NCBI RefSeq assembly: GCF_002288265.1
Contig: NZ_CP016778.1
Coordinates: 620,001 to 684,000 of the forward strand
Source: Candidatus Planktophila versatilis
GTDB taxonomy: Bacteria > Actinomycetota > Actinomycetes > Nanopelagicales > Nanopelagicaceae
DNA: 64,000 nucleotides
Reading direction: 5' to 3'
Of the stretch, positions 54,228-63,119 are shown in pieces. Under the pieces are notes generated by a model. That model had not been told where the DNA came from. It worked only from the letters and a program-made list of their open reading frames with translations, and did no database searches. A program made the translations under genes and the position numbers. Position 1 is the stretch's first letter; each line of letters begins with the position of its first letter.

Positions 54228-55513
54228 TATTTATCCCCTTCGTATGTCAATTTTCCACCAAAGACTGTAGCCATGATTACGCCCGGCAGCTCTAAGCCAT
54301 GGAAGGGAGTATTGCGACTTCTCGATAAAACCAGATCTCGATCCACCCGGTGAGTTGCCGTCGGATTAATCACAGTGATGTGTGCCCTAGCTCCAACGGC
54401 AATCTCCTGACCATGATTTTCATAGCGACCAATCTGGGCCGGGGCAGAACTCATGCGCGCAGCAACCTGTTCCCAACTCATCAGACCCGTCTGCACCATT
54501 GTCTGATTGACTATCGGGAGAGCGGTCTCAAGACCGAGCATTCCAAATGCTGCTTCCTGCCACTCGCATTCCTTGCTCTCGGTCGCGTGCGGTGCATGAT
54601 CGGTTGCCACAATATCGATGATGCCTTGCGCCAATCCCTCACGCAGTGCCATCACGTCTTTCTCAGTTCTTAGCGGTGGGTTCACTTTATATACCGCGTC
54701 ATAACTTCTAGCTAACTCATCGGTGAGTAGTAGGTGATGAGGAGTCACTTCCGCAGTCACTGCTATACCGCGCGCTTTCGCCCAACGAATTATCTCAACT
54801 CCCCCTGCCGTTGTTACGTGGCAGATATGTAAGCGTGCCTGCAGGAAATCAGCCAACAGAATGTCGCGCGCAATAATCGCTTCTTCTGCAATAGCTGGCC
54901 AACCTTTTAAGCCAAGTTGCGATGAAACTATTCCTTCATTCATCTGCGCGCCTTGGGTCAAACGCGGTTCTTGCGCATGCTGGGCGATGACACCGTCAAA
55001 GCCTTTGACATATTCAAGTGCATGTCGCATCACAAGTGCATCTGAGACGCAGTTCCCATCATCACTAAAGACTCGAACTCGCGCCTCTGAGTTAGCCATC
55101 GCACCAATATCTGCCAGATTTTCACCAGCGAGACCTTGCGTCACAGCGCCAACCGGAAACACATCAACTAGTCCCGCTTTTTGTCCTAAGCGAAAGACAT
55201 GTTCAACAACGCTAGCGTTATCTGCAACCGGTGTTGTGTTGGCCATCGCACTTACCGCAACATAACCCCCTTTAGCAGCAGCGGCCGAGCCAGAGAGAAC
55301 TGTTTCCGCACTCTCTTTACCAGGTTCACGTAGGTGAGTGTGTAAATCAACCAAACCGGGAAGAATGATGCAATCTTTAGCATCGATTACTTGTGCGCCA
55401 TCTGGCGTGCTCGGCAAAGTGGCTATTGAGGCAATAACGCCATCTGCGATGCTGATATCAGCCTTAGTTCCGTTAGCGAGGGTTCCACCTTTAATGAATA
55501 GTTTCTGGCTCAT
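54227..55513 (-). CDS. pyrC: Dihydroorotase (type I)
   Basis: Cyclises carbamoyl aspartate to dihydroorotate. Zinc amidohydrolase with D-L-H-T-H-L-R-E-P-G at the metal site, H-I-C-H-V-T-T, and a catalytic D-H-A-P-H. Length 428 residues. It follows pyrB by 2 nt and overlaps carA by one base. Confidence 0.96.
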   Translation of the reverse strand: MSQKLFIKGGTLANGTKADISIADGVIASIATLPSTPDGAQVIDAKDCIILPGLVDLHTHLREPGKESAETVLSGSAAAAKGGYVAVSAMANTTPVADNASVVEHVFRLGQKAGLVDVFPVGAVTQGLAGENLADIGAMANSEARVRVFSDDGNCVSDALVMRHALEYVKGFDGVIAQHAQEPRLTQGAQMNEGIVSSQLGLKGWPAIAEEAIIARDILLADFLQARLHICHVTTAGGVEIIRWAKARGIAVTAEVTPHHLLLTDELARSYDAVYKVNPPLRTEKDVMALREGLAQGIIDIVATDHAPHATESKECEWQEAAFGMLGLETALPIVNQTMVQTGLMSWEQVAARMSSAPAQIGRYENHGQEIAVGARAHITVINPTATHRVDRDLVLSRSRNTPFHGLELPGVIMATVFGGKLTYEGDK

Positions 55514-55515
55514 AG

Positions 55516-56460
55516 TCAGATCTCCAATTCTTGAGTTCCAGCAAGTAACAAGTACAAGATTGCCATTCTGACACTGACACCATTTTTAACCTGCTCCACA
55601 ATCACTGATCGGGCGCTATCGGCGCTCTCAGCTGAAATCTCCACGCCGCGATTCATTGGACCTGGATGCATGACGATAGCGTTTGTTTTCATCTTCGAGA
55701 GTCGATCTTTATCAAGTCCGAAGAAGCGCGAGTACTCACGTGCGTTGGGCAGATACATCTCCGTCATTCGCTCGATCTGGATGCGTAGCATGATTACCGC
55801 ATCAACCTCACCGATGACAGAGTCAAAGTCGTAAGAAACTTCTGCCGGCCACGACGAAACGCCAATAGGAAGCAGCGTTGGGGGCGCCACTAGAACTACT
55901 TTCGCTCCCAACATCGTAAGCAGCACGACATTGGAACGAGCAACACGTGAGTGCAAGATATCCCCCACGATTGCGATCCGAAGTCCAGTTAAATCCTCAT
56001 TTCCCCGTGCGCAATGTTTACGAATAGTAAAGGCATCCAGCAGCGCCTGACTTGGGTGCTCGTGTGTTCCATCTCCGGCGTTAATCACAGAACCAGACAT
56101 CCACTCACCCTTGGCTAAAGTGTGGGCAGCACCGGAGGCGTTGTGTCTGATAATGACCGCATCCGCTCCCATCGCTTGCAAAGTTTGAGCGGTATCTTTC
56201 AAGGACTCCCCTTTACTCAAACTCGAACCCTTGGCAGAGAAGTTGATGACGTCTGCCGATAATCGTTTTGCCGCTGCTTCAAAGGAGATGCGAGTTCTGG
56301 TGGAATCCTCAGCGAAGAGATTGACAATCGTTCTCCCGCGCAAGGTCGGCAACTTCTTCATCGGACCATCAGATGCTCGAGCCAGGGTCTCGGCTGTATT
56401 TAAGATTGAGAGGGCATCGGTTTTTGTCAGATCGTTAATTGATAGTAAGTGGCGCATCAT
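55516..56460 (-). CDS. pyrB: Aspartate carbamoyltransferase catalytic subunit
   Basis: Joins carbamoyl phosphate to aspartate. D-S-T-R-T-R-I-S-F (carbamoyl phosphate loop), K-G-E-S-L-K-D-T and H-P-S-Q-A-L-L-D are all intact. Length 314 residues. No pyrI regulatory chain is nearby. Start overlaps the pyrR stop as ATGA (56457-56460). Confidence 0.97.
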   Translation of the reverse strand: MMRHLLSINDLTKTDALSILNTAETLARASDGPMKKLPTLRGRTIVNLFAEDSTRTRISFEAAAKRLSADVINFSAKGSSLSKGESLKDTAQTLQAMGADAVIIRHNASGAAHTLAKGEWMSGSVINAGDGTHEHPSQALLDAFTIRKHCARGNEDLTGLRIAIVGDILHSRVARSNVVLLTMLGAKVVLVAPPTLLPIGVSSWPAEVSYDFDSVIGEVDAVIMLRIQIERMTEMYLPNAREYSRFFGLDKDRLSKMKTNAIVMHPGPMNRGVEISAESADSARSVIVEQVKNGVSVRMAILYLLLAGTQELEI

Positions 56461-56990
56461 CCGGCCACCTCTTCCAGTAGTACTTCATCTGCGCCATCAG
56501 TTTCAACCAGATGCACTTTAATTATCTGTTGCGGTGATGTCGGTAGATTCTTTCCCACATAATCGGCCTTTATTGGCAGTTGACGGTGGCCCCGATCAAC
56601 TAAGACCGCAAGTTGCACCGTCTTTGGTCGCCCTACTTCGCCCAGGGCATCTAGGGCGGCGCGGATAGTACGTCCTGAGAAGAGAACATCATCAATAAGA
56701 ACTACGTTTCGGTTTTCAATCCCCGATGGTGGAATCCGCGTGGGAGCCAGAGCTCGCGGAGCACGCAGTCGCAGGTCATCGCGATGCATGGTGATATCAA
56801 GAGTTCCGCACTCAACCGGGGCTCCTGCGATTGATTCAATCGCGGCAGCGATCCGAAGTGCCAAGTGGGCGCCGCGAGTTGGAATTCCTAAGAGAGTTAC
56901 TGTCTCAGAACCTAAATTTCGTTCGAGAATTTCATGGGCAATGCGGGTAATAGCGCGCGTTATATCTGGCGCAGGCAGGGCAACACTCAT
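56457..56990 (-). CDS. pyrR: Pyrimidine operon regulator PyrR / uracil phosphoribosyltransferase
   Basis: UMP-sensing RNA-binding protein that controls the pyr operon and often has uracil phosphoribosyltransferase activity. PRPP motif [13 protein letters not shown] and the N-terminal [12 protein letters not shown] are typical. Length 177 residues. GGAAGGAG precedes the ATG by 6 nt. The mRNA leader carries a PyrR-binding loop touching this ribosome site, so autogenous translational repression is likely. It heads the eight-gene pyr operon. Confidence 0.96.
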   Translation of the reverse strand: MSVALPAPDITRAITRIAHEILERNLGSETVTLLGIPTRGAHLALRIAAAIESIAGAPVECGTLDITMHRDDLRLRAPRALAPTRIPPSGIENRNVVLIDDVLFSGRTIRAALDALGEVGRPKTVQLAVLVDRGHRQLPIKADYVGKNLPTSPQQIIKVHLVETDGADEVLLEEVAG

Positions 56991-57003
56991 CTAAATCTCC
57001 TTC

Positions 57004-57021
57004 CCCGCCTCGCAGGACGGG
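57004..57021 (-). promoter_or_regulatory. PyrR-binding RNA hairpin in the pyr operon leader
   Basis: Read on the minus strand, the RNA forms a CCCG/CGGG stem, a bulged U, a CCU/AGG upper stem and a small G-C-G loop. The core GUCCUGCGAGGC fits the published PyrR-binding consensus ARUCCNGNGAGGYU at all but the flanking paired bases. The ribosome site GGAAGGAG (57004-56997) begins at its last base, so bound PyrR would block translation. TATCAT (57047-57042) is a possible -10. Confidence 0.7.
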
Positions 57022-57041
57022 TCGTTAAAGGATGCGGCGCA

Positions 57042-57047
57042 ATGATA
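57042..57047 (-). promoter_or_regulatory. Possible -10 of the pyr operon
   Basis: TATCAT, giving a predicted leader of about 45 nt that contains the whole PyrR-binding hairpin. No clear -35 is seen. Confidence 0.35.
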
Positions 57048-57101
57048 CCAGCACCAGCAGAGCTCTGTGGATAGCCGGCGCTGCCGTGTCCGCCCAACCC
57101 A

Positions 57102-57107
57102 TACCCT
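57102..57107 (+). promoter_or_regulatory. Leaderless -10 of bldD
   Basis: TACCCT, then 6 nt, then ATG at 57114. The 123-bp gap holds this element and the divergent pyr leader. Confidence 0.55.
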
Positions 57108-57113
57108 CGCTGG

Positions 57114-57608
57114 ATGTATCAACAACCCACAGTGAACGAGATTAACTCCACCCTTCGCGCAATCAGACACTCCAAGTCACTCTCCCTTTCCGATGTGGAA
57201 GCCCTTAGTCAGGGGCGAATCAAGGCTGTTGTTCTAGGTTCATACGAACGAGGAGCACGCTCTTTGAGTGTCAAGCGCGCACTGCAGATAGCCGCGCTCT
57301 ACCAGGTGCCGATTTCGGAGATATTCGGCAACTCTGAAAATAGAGAGCGAAGTTACGGGTCGAAAATCATTCTCGATTTACGCCTTATCAATCACCGAGT
57401 ACAACAAGAAGGGCGAAACGAGATGGCGAAATACACCAATCTCTCTAGGCTGCTGCAGAAAATAGTGCGTACGAGACAAGATTGGAATGGTGAAGTTATT
57501 TCCTTGCGCATAACTGATATTGCAACGCTGGCCATACTCTTCGACGAGAGCGAAGACGATGTGACGAAATGGCTTGAGCGGGAAACGCTCCTACTGAGAA
57601 TTCGCTAA
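57114..57608 (+). CDS. bldD: BldD-type global regulator
   Basis: Orthologue of Streptomyces BldD by sequence and by its place between pyrR and nusB. The N-terminal helix-turn-helix (about residues 8-75) contains L-R-A-I-R-H-S-K-S-L-S-L, S-Q-G-R-I-K-A-V-V-L-G-S-Y-E-R-G and P-I-S-E-I-F. The C-terminal domain keeps the c-di-GMP signature RXD-X8-RXXD exactly: R121-Q-D123, eight residues, R132-I-T-D135. Length 164 residues. In Streptomyces it represses development genes when dimerised by c-di-GMP; here, with no sign of sporulation genes, its targets must differ. Its stop abuts the nusB stop. Confidence 0.92.
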   Translation: MYQQPTVNEINSTLRAIRHSKSLSLSDVEALSQGRIKAVVLGSYERGARSLSVKRALQIAALYQVPISEIFGNSENRERSYGSKIILDLRLINHRVQQEGRNEMAKYTNLSRLLQKIVRTRQDWNGEVISLRITDIATLAILFDESEDDVTKWLERETLLLRIR

Positions 57609-58031
57609 TTAACGGGCGATGCTCGCTTTGATTGTGGAAATTCTTCCCAAAACACCATGAATATATCCCGCTGATTCATCGGTAGAAAGATCCCTGGCCA
57701 GATTTAGTGCTTCATCGATAGCGACCGCATCTTCCACATCATCTGACCAGATAATCTCGTAGATAGCAAGACGAAGAATATTGCGATCGACAGCTGGAAG
57801 ACGATCCATATCCCAGCCTTGGGCATAGGTTGCAATCAGTTCATCGATCTTTCGTCGGTTTTCGGTAATGCCGCCAATGAGCGCTTTTGTGAAATCTCTT
57901 ATCGGCCTTGCATCTGGCCCCTCATCTGGAACATCGCGAAGAACCAATAAATCAGCTGCCGATGAACCACGGATATCTGACTCGTAAAGCAGATCTAACG
58001 TCTGTTTACGAGCTTTACTGCGAGCCGACAC
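57609..58031 (-). CDS. nusB: Transcription antitermination factor NusB
   Basis: All-helical RNA-binding factor for rRNA antitermination. A-R-K-Q-T-L-D-L-L-Y-E-S-D and A-V-D-R-N-I-L-R-L-A-I-Y-E-I are characteristic. Length 140 residues. The GTG start lies in a TAGTG overlap with the efp stop. It is the last gene of the aro-efp-nusB row, converging on bldD with no spacer. Confidence 0.95.
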   Translation of the reverse strand: MSARSKARKQTLDLLYESDIRGSSAADLLVLRDVPDEGPDARPIRDFTKALIGGITENRRKIDELIATYAQGWDMDRLPAVDRNILRLAIYEIIWSDDVEDAVAIDEALNLARDLSTDESAGYIHGVLGRISTIKASIAR

Positions 58032-58591
58032 TAGTTGGCGCGACCCAGATAAGAACCATCGCGTGTGTCAACAAGAACAATCTCATCCTGCTTAATAAAC
58101 AATGGAACCTGAATCTGGATTCCAGTCTCAACTGTTGCTGGCTTTGTTCCACCGGAAGAGCGATCGCCCTGGAGTCCTGGTTCAGTGTAAGTAATTTTAA
58201 GTGGGACGGATGCGGCCAATTCCAGGTAGAGCGGGTTTCCTTCGTGAATCGCCACTATCGCTTCGGTGTTTTCTAGCATGTAATTCGAAGCCTCACCAAC
58301 GGTAGCTGCCGAGATAGTCATCTGATCAAAATTTACGTTATCCATAAATACGAAATCATCACCTTCCTTGTATAGGAAGTTCATCTCACGCTTCTCGAGG
58401 ATCGCAATCTCAATCTTGACACCTGCGTTAAATGTCTTATCCACAACTTTGCCTGTCATTACTTGCTTAAGCTTTGTGCGAACGAATGCTGGGCCTTTGC
58501 CAGGCTTAACGTGCTGAAATTCAACCACAGTCCATAGCTGACCATCGATATCAAGTGTCATGCCATTTTTTAGATCATTTGTAGTTGCCAC
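58031..58591 (-). CDS. efp: Translation elongation factor P
   Basis: Relieves ribosome stalling at polyproline. Three beta-barrel domains in 186 residues; the tip loop K-P-G-K-G-P-A-F carries K32. In actinobacteria this loop is reported to work without modification, and no modification genes are in the window. GTG start 58591 follows a GGGG-type ribosome site; TAAAGT about 60 nt upstream may be a -10. Confidence 0.96.
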   Translation of the reverse strand: MATTNDLKNGMTLDIDGQLWTVVEFQHVKPGKGPAFVRTKLKQVMTGKVVDKTFNAGVKIEIAILEKREMNFLYKEGDDFVFMDNVNFDQMTISAATVGEASNYMLENTEAIVAIHEGNPLYLELAASVPLKITYTEPGLQGDRSSGGTKPATVETGIQIQVPLFIKQDEIVLVDTRDGSYLGRAN

Positions 58592-58655
58592 GATAACCCC
58601 AGTTCATGCCTTCGCCCATCGAAGTGCAATAGAGAGCGAACTTTACCTCATCAAA

Positions 58656-59087
58656 TTATGTAAGAAGTGCCTTCAAGGCGATGAGCGCTAGTACATATGA
58701 ATTAGGCCCAAATCCACCAATAGTTCCATTTGCCACACCGGAAATAACCGAGGTATGACGGAATTCTTCACGAGCAAGCGGGTTCGATAGATGCACTTCA
58801 ATTAAGGGAGCCTTAACCAGGTCTGCTGCATCGCGAATTGCATATGAGTAATGAGTAAAGGCGGCTGGATTAATAATCACCGGGGTGTTGGTATCGGCGG
58901 CTTCATGTAACCACCCAATTATCTCGGACTCATCATTGCTCTGCCGCACATCGGCCTCAAAGCCATGAGTCTTTGCAGCGTTTTCAATATGACTCACCAA
59001 TGCTGGATATGTCATATCCCCGTAGATGGAAGAATCTCGAATATCGAGTCGTCCAAGATTTGGACCATTAAGAACTAATACCTTCAT
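58656..59087 (-). CDS. aroQ: 3-dehydroquinate dehydratase (type II)
   Basis: Third shikimate step. G-P-N-L-G-R-L is present near the start, with the catalytic tyrosine in S-S-I-Y-G-D and H-Y-S-Y-A at the active site. Length 143 residues. Starts at an ATGA overlap with the aroB stop (59084-59087). Confidence 0.95.
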   Translation of the reverse strand: MKVLVLNGPNLGRLDIRDSSIYGDMTYPALVSHIENAAKTHGFEADVRQSNDESEIIGWLHEAADTNTPVIINPAAFTHYSYAIRDAADLVKAPLIEVHLSNPLAREEFRHTSVISGVANGTIGGFGPNSYVLALIALKALLT

Positions 59088-60139
59088 TGGCTAACCTTCT
59101 CATATGCGGCTAGAAGTTGGTCGTCAGTTACCGATTCGACTCTCTCGGTTTTGCCAATCTCGGAAATCACTACAAAACGAATCTGCTTTCCGCGTGATTT
59201 CTTATCTACTCTCATGGTAGCCAGAAGATTTAGCCAATCCCCTTCCAAGTAGCGAACCGGTAGGCCCAACTGACTGAGTACCTTGACGTGTTGATCGACT
59301 AGCTCTTCGTTCATCAAACCCAATGACTGAGCTAGGTGGGCCACATAGACCATTCCAATAGCCACGCACTCTCCATGACGAAGTGAGTACTTGCTCTCTA
59401 ATTCCACTGCATGACCAAAAGTGTGTCCGTAATTGAGAATCTCGCGCTCGAAACTCTCCTTGAAGTCAGCAGAGACTACTGCCGCCTTGACGCTGATTGC
59501 TCTATGGATCAGATCCACTGTAAGTTCACGCGATTCACGAATATTTGCGATGCTCTTATCCGCAATCAAAGCAAGAATCTGTGGGTCACGAATAAATCCG
59601 CACTTAACAACCTCTGCCAGACCTGCTGCAAAATCACGATCACTGAGCGTCGACAACCATTGTGGGTCGATAATCACTTCTATCGGAGAATGAAAAGCCC
59701 CAATCAGGTTCTTTCCAAAATCGCTATTTATGCCGGTCTTACCACCAACTGCTGCATCAACCATTCCTGCCACAGTGGTGGGAACTGCTATCCAATCTAA
59801 TCCGCGTAACCACGAAGCGGCAGCAAAACCGGCGAAATCCGTCACTGCTCCCCCACCGATTGCAACAATCAAATCAGAGCGTGTGAATCCGGCTGATCCC
59901 AACCAATCCCAAACCTTCAGGAGTGTCTCTGAGCTCTTACCTTTCTCCGAATCAGGAATCCCAAAATAAAAAACTTCCGAATCTTGCGCATCAATCTGAG
60001 GGATTGAAGCTTTCATCGATTCTGAGAAAATAACAGCTATTCGTTCGCGCTCTTTGAAATGGGGTGCCAGTGCCTGCAAATAAGGCGTGTCGACTAATAC
60101 CGAGTAGTTACGTTCTGCGCGAACATCAATGCTTTTCAT
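59084..60139 (-). CDS. aroB: 3-dehydroquinate synthase
   Basis: Second shikimate step. NAD-binding G-G-G-A-V-T-D-F-A-G-F and P-T-T-V-A-G-M-V-D-A-A-V-G-G-K blocks and metal ligands in L-R-H-G-E and G-H-T-F-G-H are clear. Length 351 residues. Start overlaps the aroK stop as ATGA. Confidence 0.96.
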   Translation of the reverse strand: MKSIDVRAERNYSVLVDTPYLQALAPHFKERERIAVIFSESMKASIPQIDAQDSEVFYFGIPDSEKGKSSETLLKVWDWLGSAGFTRSDLIVAIGGGAVTDFAGFAAASWLRGLDWIAVPTTVAGMVDAAVGGKTGINSDFGKNLIGAFHSPIEVIIDPQWLSTLSDRDFAAGLAEVVKCGFIRDPQILALIADKSIANIRESRELTVDLIHRAISVKAAVVSADFKESFEREILNYGHTFGHAVELESKYSLRHGECVAIGMVYVAHLAQSLGLMNEELVDQHVKVLSQLGLPVRYLEGDWLNLLATMRVDKKSRGKQIRFVVISEIGKTERVESVTDDQLLAAYEKVSQ

Positions 60140-60642
60140 CCAAGAACCTCAAGTATCTGCGCCACGATTTCACTCTGAGAGCGTCTATTCACGTCAACGA
60201 CTGTATCTGCTATTGCCTCGTAAATAGGCCGGCGCGCTTCCATCAGCGTCTGCCACTGTCCGCGAGGATTATTGAGAAGCAAAGGACGGTCACGATTGAA
60301 ACCGATACGAGGCGCAACATTGGCTAAAGAGATATCAAGATATACAACGTGAGATGAAGTCGCTGCTAGTGCAGATTGTGCCTCAGTAGAAATCGGAGCC
60401 CCACCACCAAGTGCTAACACCGTGTCGCTCGCCTGAAGTTCTTGCTGCAAAATCTCTCTTTCTATGGCACGAAAGGCATCTTCTCCATCCTCGATGAAGA
60501 TTTGTGAGACTGACTTATTCTCTCGTTGTTCAATGACGGAATCTGTATCTCGAAATTCCAACGAGAGTTTATTCGCAAGTGATTTTCCAATTGTGGACTT
60601 TCCCGAGCCCATAGGGCCAATGAGAATTATTCGCGGGGCCAT
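60136..60642 (-). CDS. aroK: Shikimate kinase
   Basis: Phosphorylates shikimate. P-loop G-P-M-G-S-G-K-S-T near residue 10, D-T-D-S-V-I-E and L-G-G-G-A-P are typical. Length 168 residues. It lies 8 bp after aroC, so aroC-aroK-aroB-aroQ are cotranscribed. Confidence 0.96.
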   Translation of the reverse strand: MAPRIILIGPMGSGKSTIGKSLANKLSLEFRDTDSVIEQRENKSVSQIFIEDGEDAFRAIEREILQQELQASDTVLALGGGAPISTEAQSALAATSSHVVYLDISLANVAPRIGFNRDRPLLLNNPRGQWQTLMEARRPIYEAIADTVVDVNRRSQSEIVAQILEVLG

Positions 60643-60650
60643 GGCTTGGC

Positions 60651-61832
60651 CTACTTGAAACGCAGATTCTTCATATAGGACTCGAAATTTCGACGCACTT
60701 CCTGAACTGAGTCACCACCAAACTTTTCAAGAACAGCTTCGGCAAGAACGAGTGCTGCCATCGCTTCTGCTACAACTCCTGACGCAGGAACAGCGCAGAC
60801 ATCAGATCGCTGATTAATAGCCTTAGCAGCCTCACCAGTCTTGACATCAATAGTGTCTAGCGCTTTAGGAACCGTTGAAATCGGTTTCATTGCGATAGAG
60901 ACTCGTAATATCTCACCATTAGACATTCCGCCTTCCGTGCCACCCGCACGATCAGTACGTCTTGCGATGTGGCCATCTTTCGCGCGTTCAATTTCATCGT
61001 GCGCAACTGATCCTCGACGGGTAGCGGTTCTAAATCCATCACCAATCTCAACACCTTTAATCGCTTGAATTCCCATCATCGCAGCGGCAAGGCGGGCATC
61101 TAACCTACGATCCCAATGAACATGTGAACCTAAACCTGGAGGTAGATTGTAAGCAAGTACTTCACAAACGCCACCTAAGGTATCTCCATCAGCATGTGCC
61201 GCTTCAATCTCAGTAATCATCTTGGCACTTGTTGCCGGGTCGGCACAGCGCACGGGATCTTCATCGATTCGAGCCATATCGTTCTCACCTGGCAGTTCAT
61301 AACCGTCAGGAATACGAACACTACCGATAGAAACTACGTGGCTAAGAATCGTTATCCCGACTGACTGTTCTAAGAATTTCCTAGCAATAGCACCAAGTGC
61401 CACACGCGAAGCTGTTTCACGCGCGCTAGCTCGCTCCAAGATAGGTCTTGCGTCATCGAAGTCGTATTTTTGCATTCCTACCATATCTGCGTGACCTGGT
61501 CGAGGTCGGGTCAACGGCGCATTACGAGCTAGGTTCTCAATTTCTTCCAGTGGAACGGGATCTGCTGACATAACTTTTTCCCACTTAGGCCACTCACTGT
61601 TTCCCACCTGTATTGCAATCGGACCACCTTGAGTTAAACCCAATCGGATTCCACCAAGAATAGTTACCTTATCGGCCTCAAAATTCTGTCGAGCTCCACG
61701 ACCCACACCAAGTCTGCGACGGGCTAAATGAAAATCGATATCAGAAGTGGTCACCTGAACATGAGCTGGGACGCCTTCAACAATTGCTGAAAGGGCTTGA
61801 CCATGAGATTCGCCTGCTGTGATCCAACGCAT
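60651..61832 (-). CDS. aroC: Chorismate synthase
   Basis: Last common step to chorismate; uses reduced FMN. The signature [14 protein letters not shown] and [11 protein letters not shown] motifs are intact. Length 393 residues. TACTTT lies about 16 nt upstream, a possible -10. The pathway's first enzyme (DAHP synthase) and EPSP synthase are not in the window. Confidence 0.97.
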   Translation of the reverse strand: MRWITAGESHGQALSAIVEGVPAHVQVTTSDIDFHLARRRLGVGRGARQNFEADKVTILGGIRLGLTQGGPIAIQVGNSEWPKWEKVMSADPVPLEEIENLARNAPLTRPRPGHADMVGMQKYDFDDARPILERASARETASRVALGAIARKFLEQSVGITILSHVVSIGSVRIPDGYELPGENDMARIDEDPVRCADPATSAKMITEIEAAHADGDTLGGVCEVLAYNLPPGLGSHVHWDRRLDARLAAAMMGIQAIKGVEIGDGFRTATRRGSVAHDEIERAKDGHIARRTDRAGGTEGGMSNGEILRVSIAMKPISTVPKALDTIDVKTGEAAKAINQRSDVCAVPASGVVAEAMAALVLAEAVLEKFGGDSVQEVRRNFESYMKNLRFK

Positions 61833-61877
61833 GTGCCTATTCTTGCAGAAAGTATTGCAAACTCGCTCATTATTTAC

Positions 61878-62267
61878 TCACCGCGTAAACAAAAAGGCGA
61901 GATAAGACGCACATATCGCAGGACCTAGCGCAATATTGCCCCGTAAACGCATTCGGGCCACAACAGTGAGTGCCGTTAGGATTGAAATTGCCACTACGAG
62001 AATAGTTAAATAGGTGGTGATTGAACCACCAGGTATGGCCAGAAGAGCTACCGCCATAAGAAGTTTCACATCCCCTCCACCTAATCCCCCGAAGATGCCG
62101 AGTAGTAACAGCGGCACTATGAAAAGAATCCCTGTGAGAAAGTAGATGTGAAAGTCGCTCTCAATAAAGAGTAAGACCGAGATAAGAACAACTGAGAGGT
62201 TTGTAATTCTGTGATGACGCAGATCAAAGAGGCTGATATATATCGAGAGGAGAAGAATCAGCGTCAT
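61878..62267 (-). CDS. Minimal prepilin peptidase-like protein (A24A)
   Basis: Membrane aspartic protease of the type IV prepilin/TadV peptidase family, 129 residues and about four or five spans. The two catalytic aspartates are visible in F-D-L-R-H-H-R-I and in G-G-G-D-V-K-L-L (GxGD). The N-terminal methylase domain of full PilD is absent. No pilin or secretion genes lie in the window. It sits between aroE and aroC; the ATG has TAGGCT at 6 nt, so it has its own leaderless promoter. Confidence 0.85.
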   Translation of the reverse strand: MTLILLLSIYISLFDLRHHRITNLSVVLISVLLFIESDFHIYFLTGILFIVPLLLLGIFGGLGGGDVKLLMAVALLAIPGGSITTYLTILVVAISILTALTVVARMRLRGNIALGPAICASYLAFLFTR

Positions 62268-62273
62268 GGAACG

Positions 62274-62279
62274 AGCCTA
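62274..62279 (-). promoter_or_regulatory. Leaderless -10 of the prepilin peptidase-like gene
   Basis: TAGGCT, then 6 nt, then ATG at 62267. Identical in hexamer and spacing to the lipid kinase promoter at 13604-13609. Confidence 0.55.
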
Positions 62280-62318
62280 GGTAGAACACTCTCATCACAT
62301 TAACTACCTGTGGATGAA

Positions 62319-63119
62319 CTACGCGCGTAACGCTGTGCGCAAATGTGTCGCTAACTTCTCTCGGTCTAGGCTTTCACCCAGCACCAATTCCAATTGATCG
62401 ATGCCTTGGTAGAGCAAGAGTTCAAGACCACCAATAACTTTGCCACCAGAGTCTCTCCACGCCGCAGCAAGTACTGTCGGCCAAGGTTTATAGATCACAT
62501 CAAATAGGACACCATTCACACCGCCGCGAACAGAATCAGCCAAGAGGTCGGCCGCTCCGGCTGGAGTTGTATTTACAACGAGGTTATAAGAACTTAATTC
62601 AGCACCTGAATTCCAAGAGATGTATTCAAAATTAGATGTAGTCACCGATGACCTCAGTGCCGGAGCTCGCACTGAACTACGACCTAGAACGTGAATCTCT
62701 TTCGAGAAGCCATCCATCGCACCAGCTACCGCACGAGCTGTTCCACCCGCTCCTAGAATCAGTACTCGATTGAAAGTTTGTAGGCCTGCATGGGATAGCG
62801 CTGCAATAAATCCAGAGCCATCAGTAGAAGTCAGTGACCATCCGTCCTTCTTTTTCCATAAAGTATTTGCAGATTGAATCTTGGTTGTTAATGGGTCGCA
62901 TTCAATGGGGAGTAGCAGTACTTCTTCCTTCAAAGGCATTGTGAGAGAGAAGTAATCGAACTCTGCACCGCGCCCTTCAATAAATGATGCCAGCGAACCC
63001 GACGGGACTTCGATCGGCTCATAGCTTCCCTCTATTCCTAAATAGGAGAAGGCAGCGCGGTGCAAGCGCGGTGAAAGTGAATGAGTAATTGGGGAACCCA
63101 ACACAGCTCCTCTAATCAC
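62319..63119 (-). CDS. aroE: Shikimate dehydrogenase
   Basis: Reduces 3-dehydroshikimate with NADPH. S-P-I-T-H-S-L-S-P-R-L-H binds shikimate and the NADP loop is L-G-A-G-G-T-A-R-A. Length 266 residues. The start is GTG, in a GTGA overlap with the mltG stop (63116-63119), the conserved mltG-aroE pair of actinobacteria. Confidence 0.94.
   Translation of the reverse strand: MIRGAVLGSPITHSLSPRLHRAAFSYLGIEGSYEPIEVPSGSLASFIEGRGAEFDYFSLTMPLKEEVLLLPIECDPLTTKIQSANTLWKKKDGWSLTSTDGSGFIAALSHAGLQTFNRVLILGAGGTARAVAGAMDGFSKEIHVLGRSSVRAPALRSSVTTSNFEYISWNSGAELSSYNLVVNTTPAGAADLLADSVRGGVNGVLFDVIYKPWPTVLAAAWRDSGGKVIGGLELLLYQGIDQLELVLGESLDREKLATHLRTALRA

Noticed and set aside
57070-57113. An additional small gene in the pyrR/bldD gap
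   Set aside because: No frame with a plausible start and ribosome site; the gap is explained by the pyr leader and the bldD promoter.
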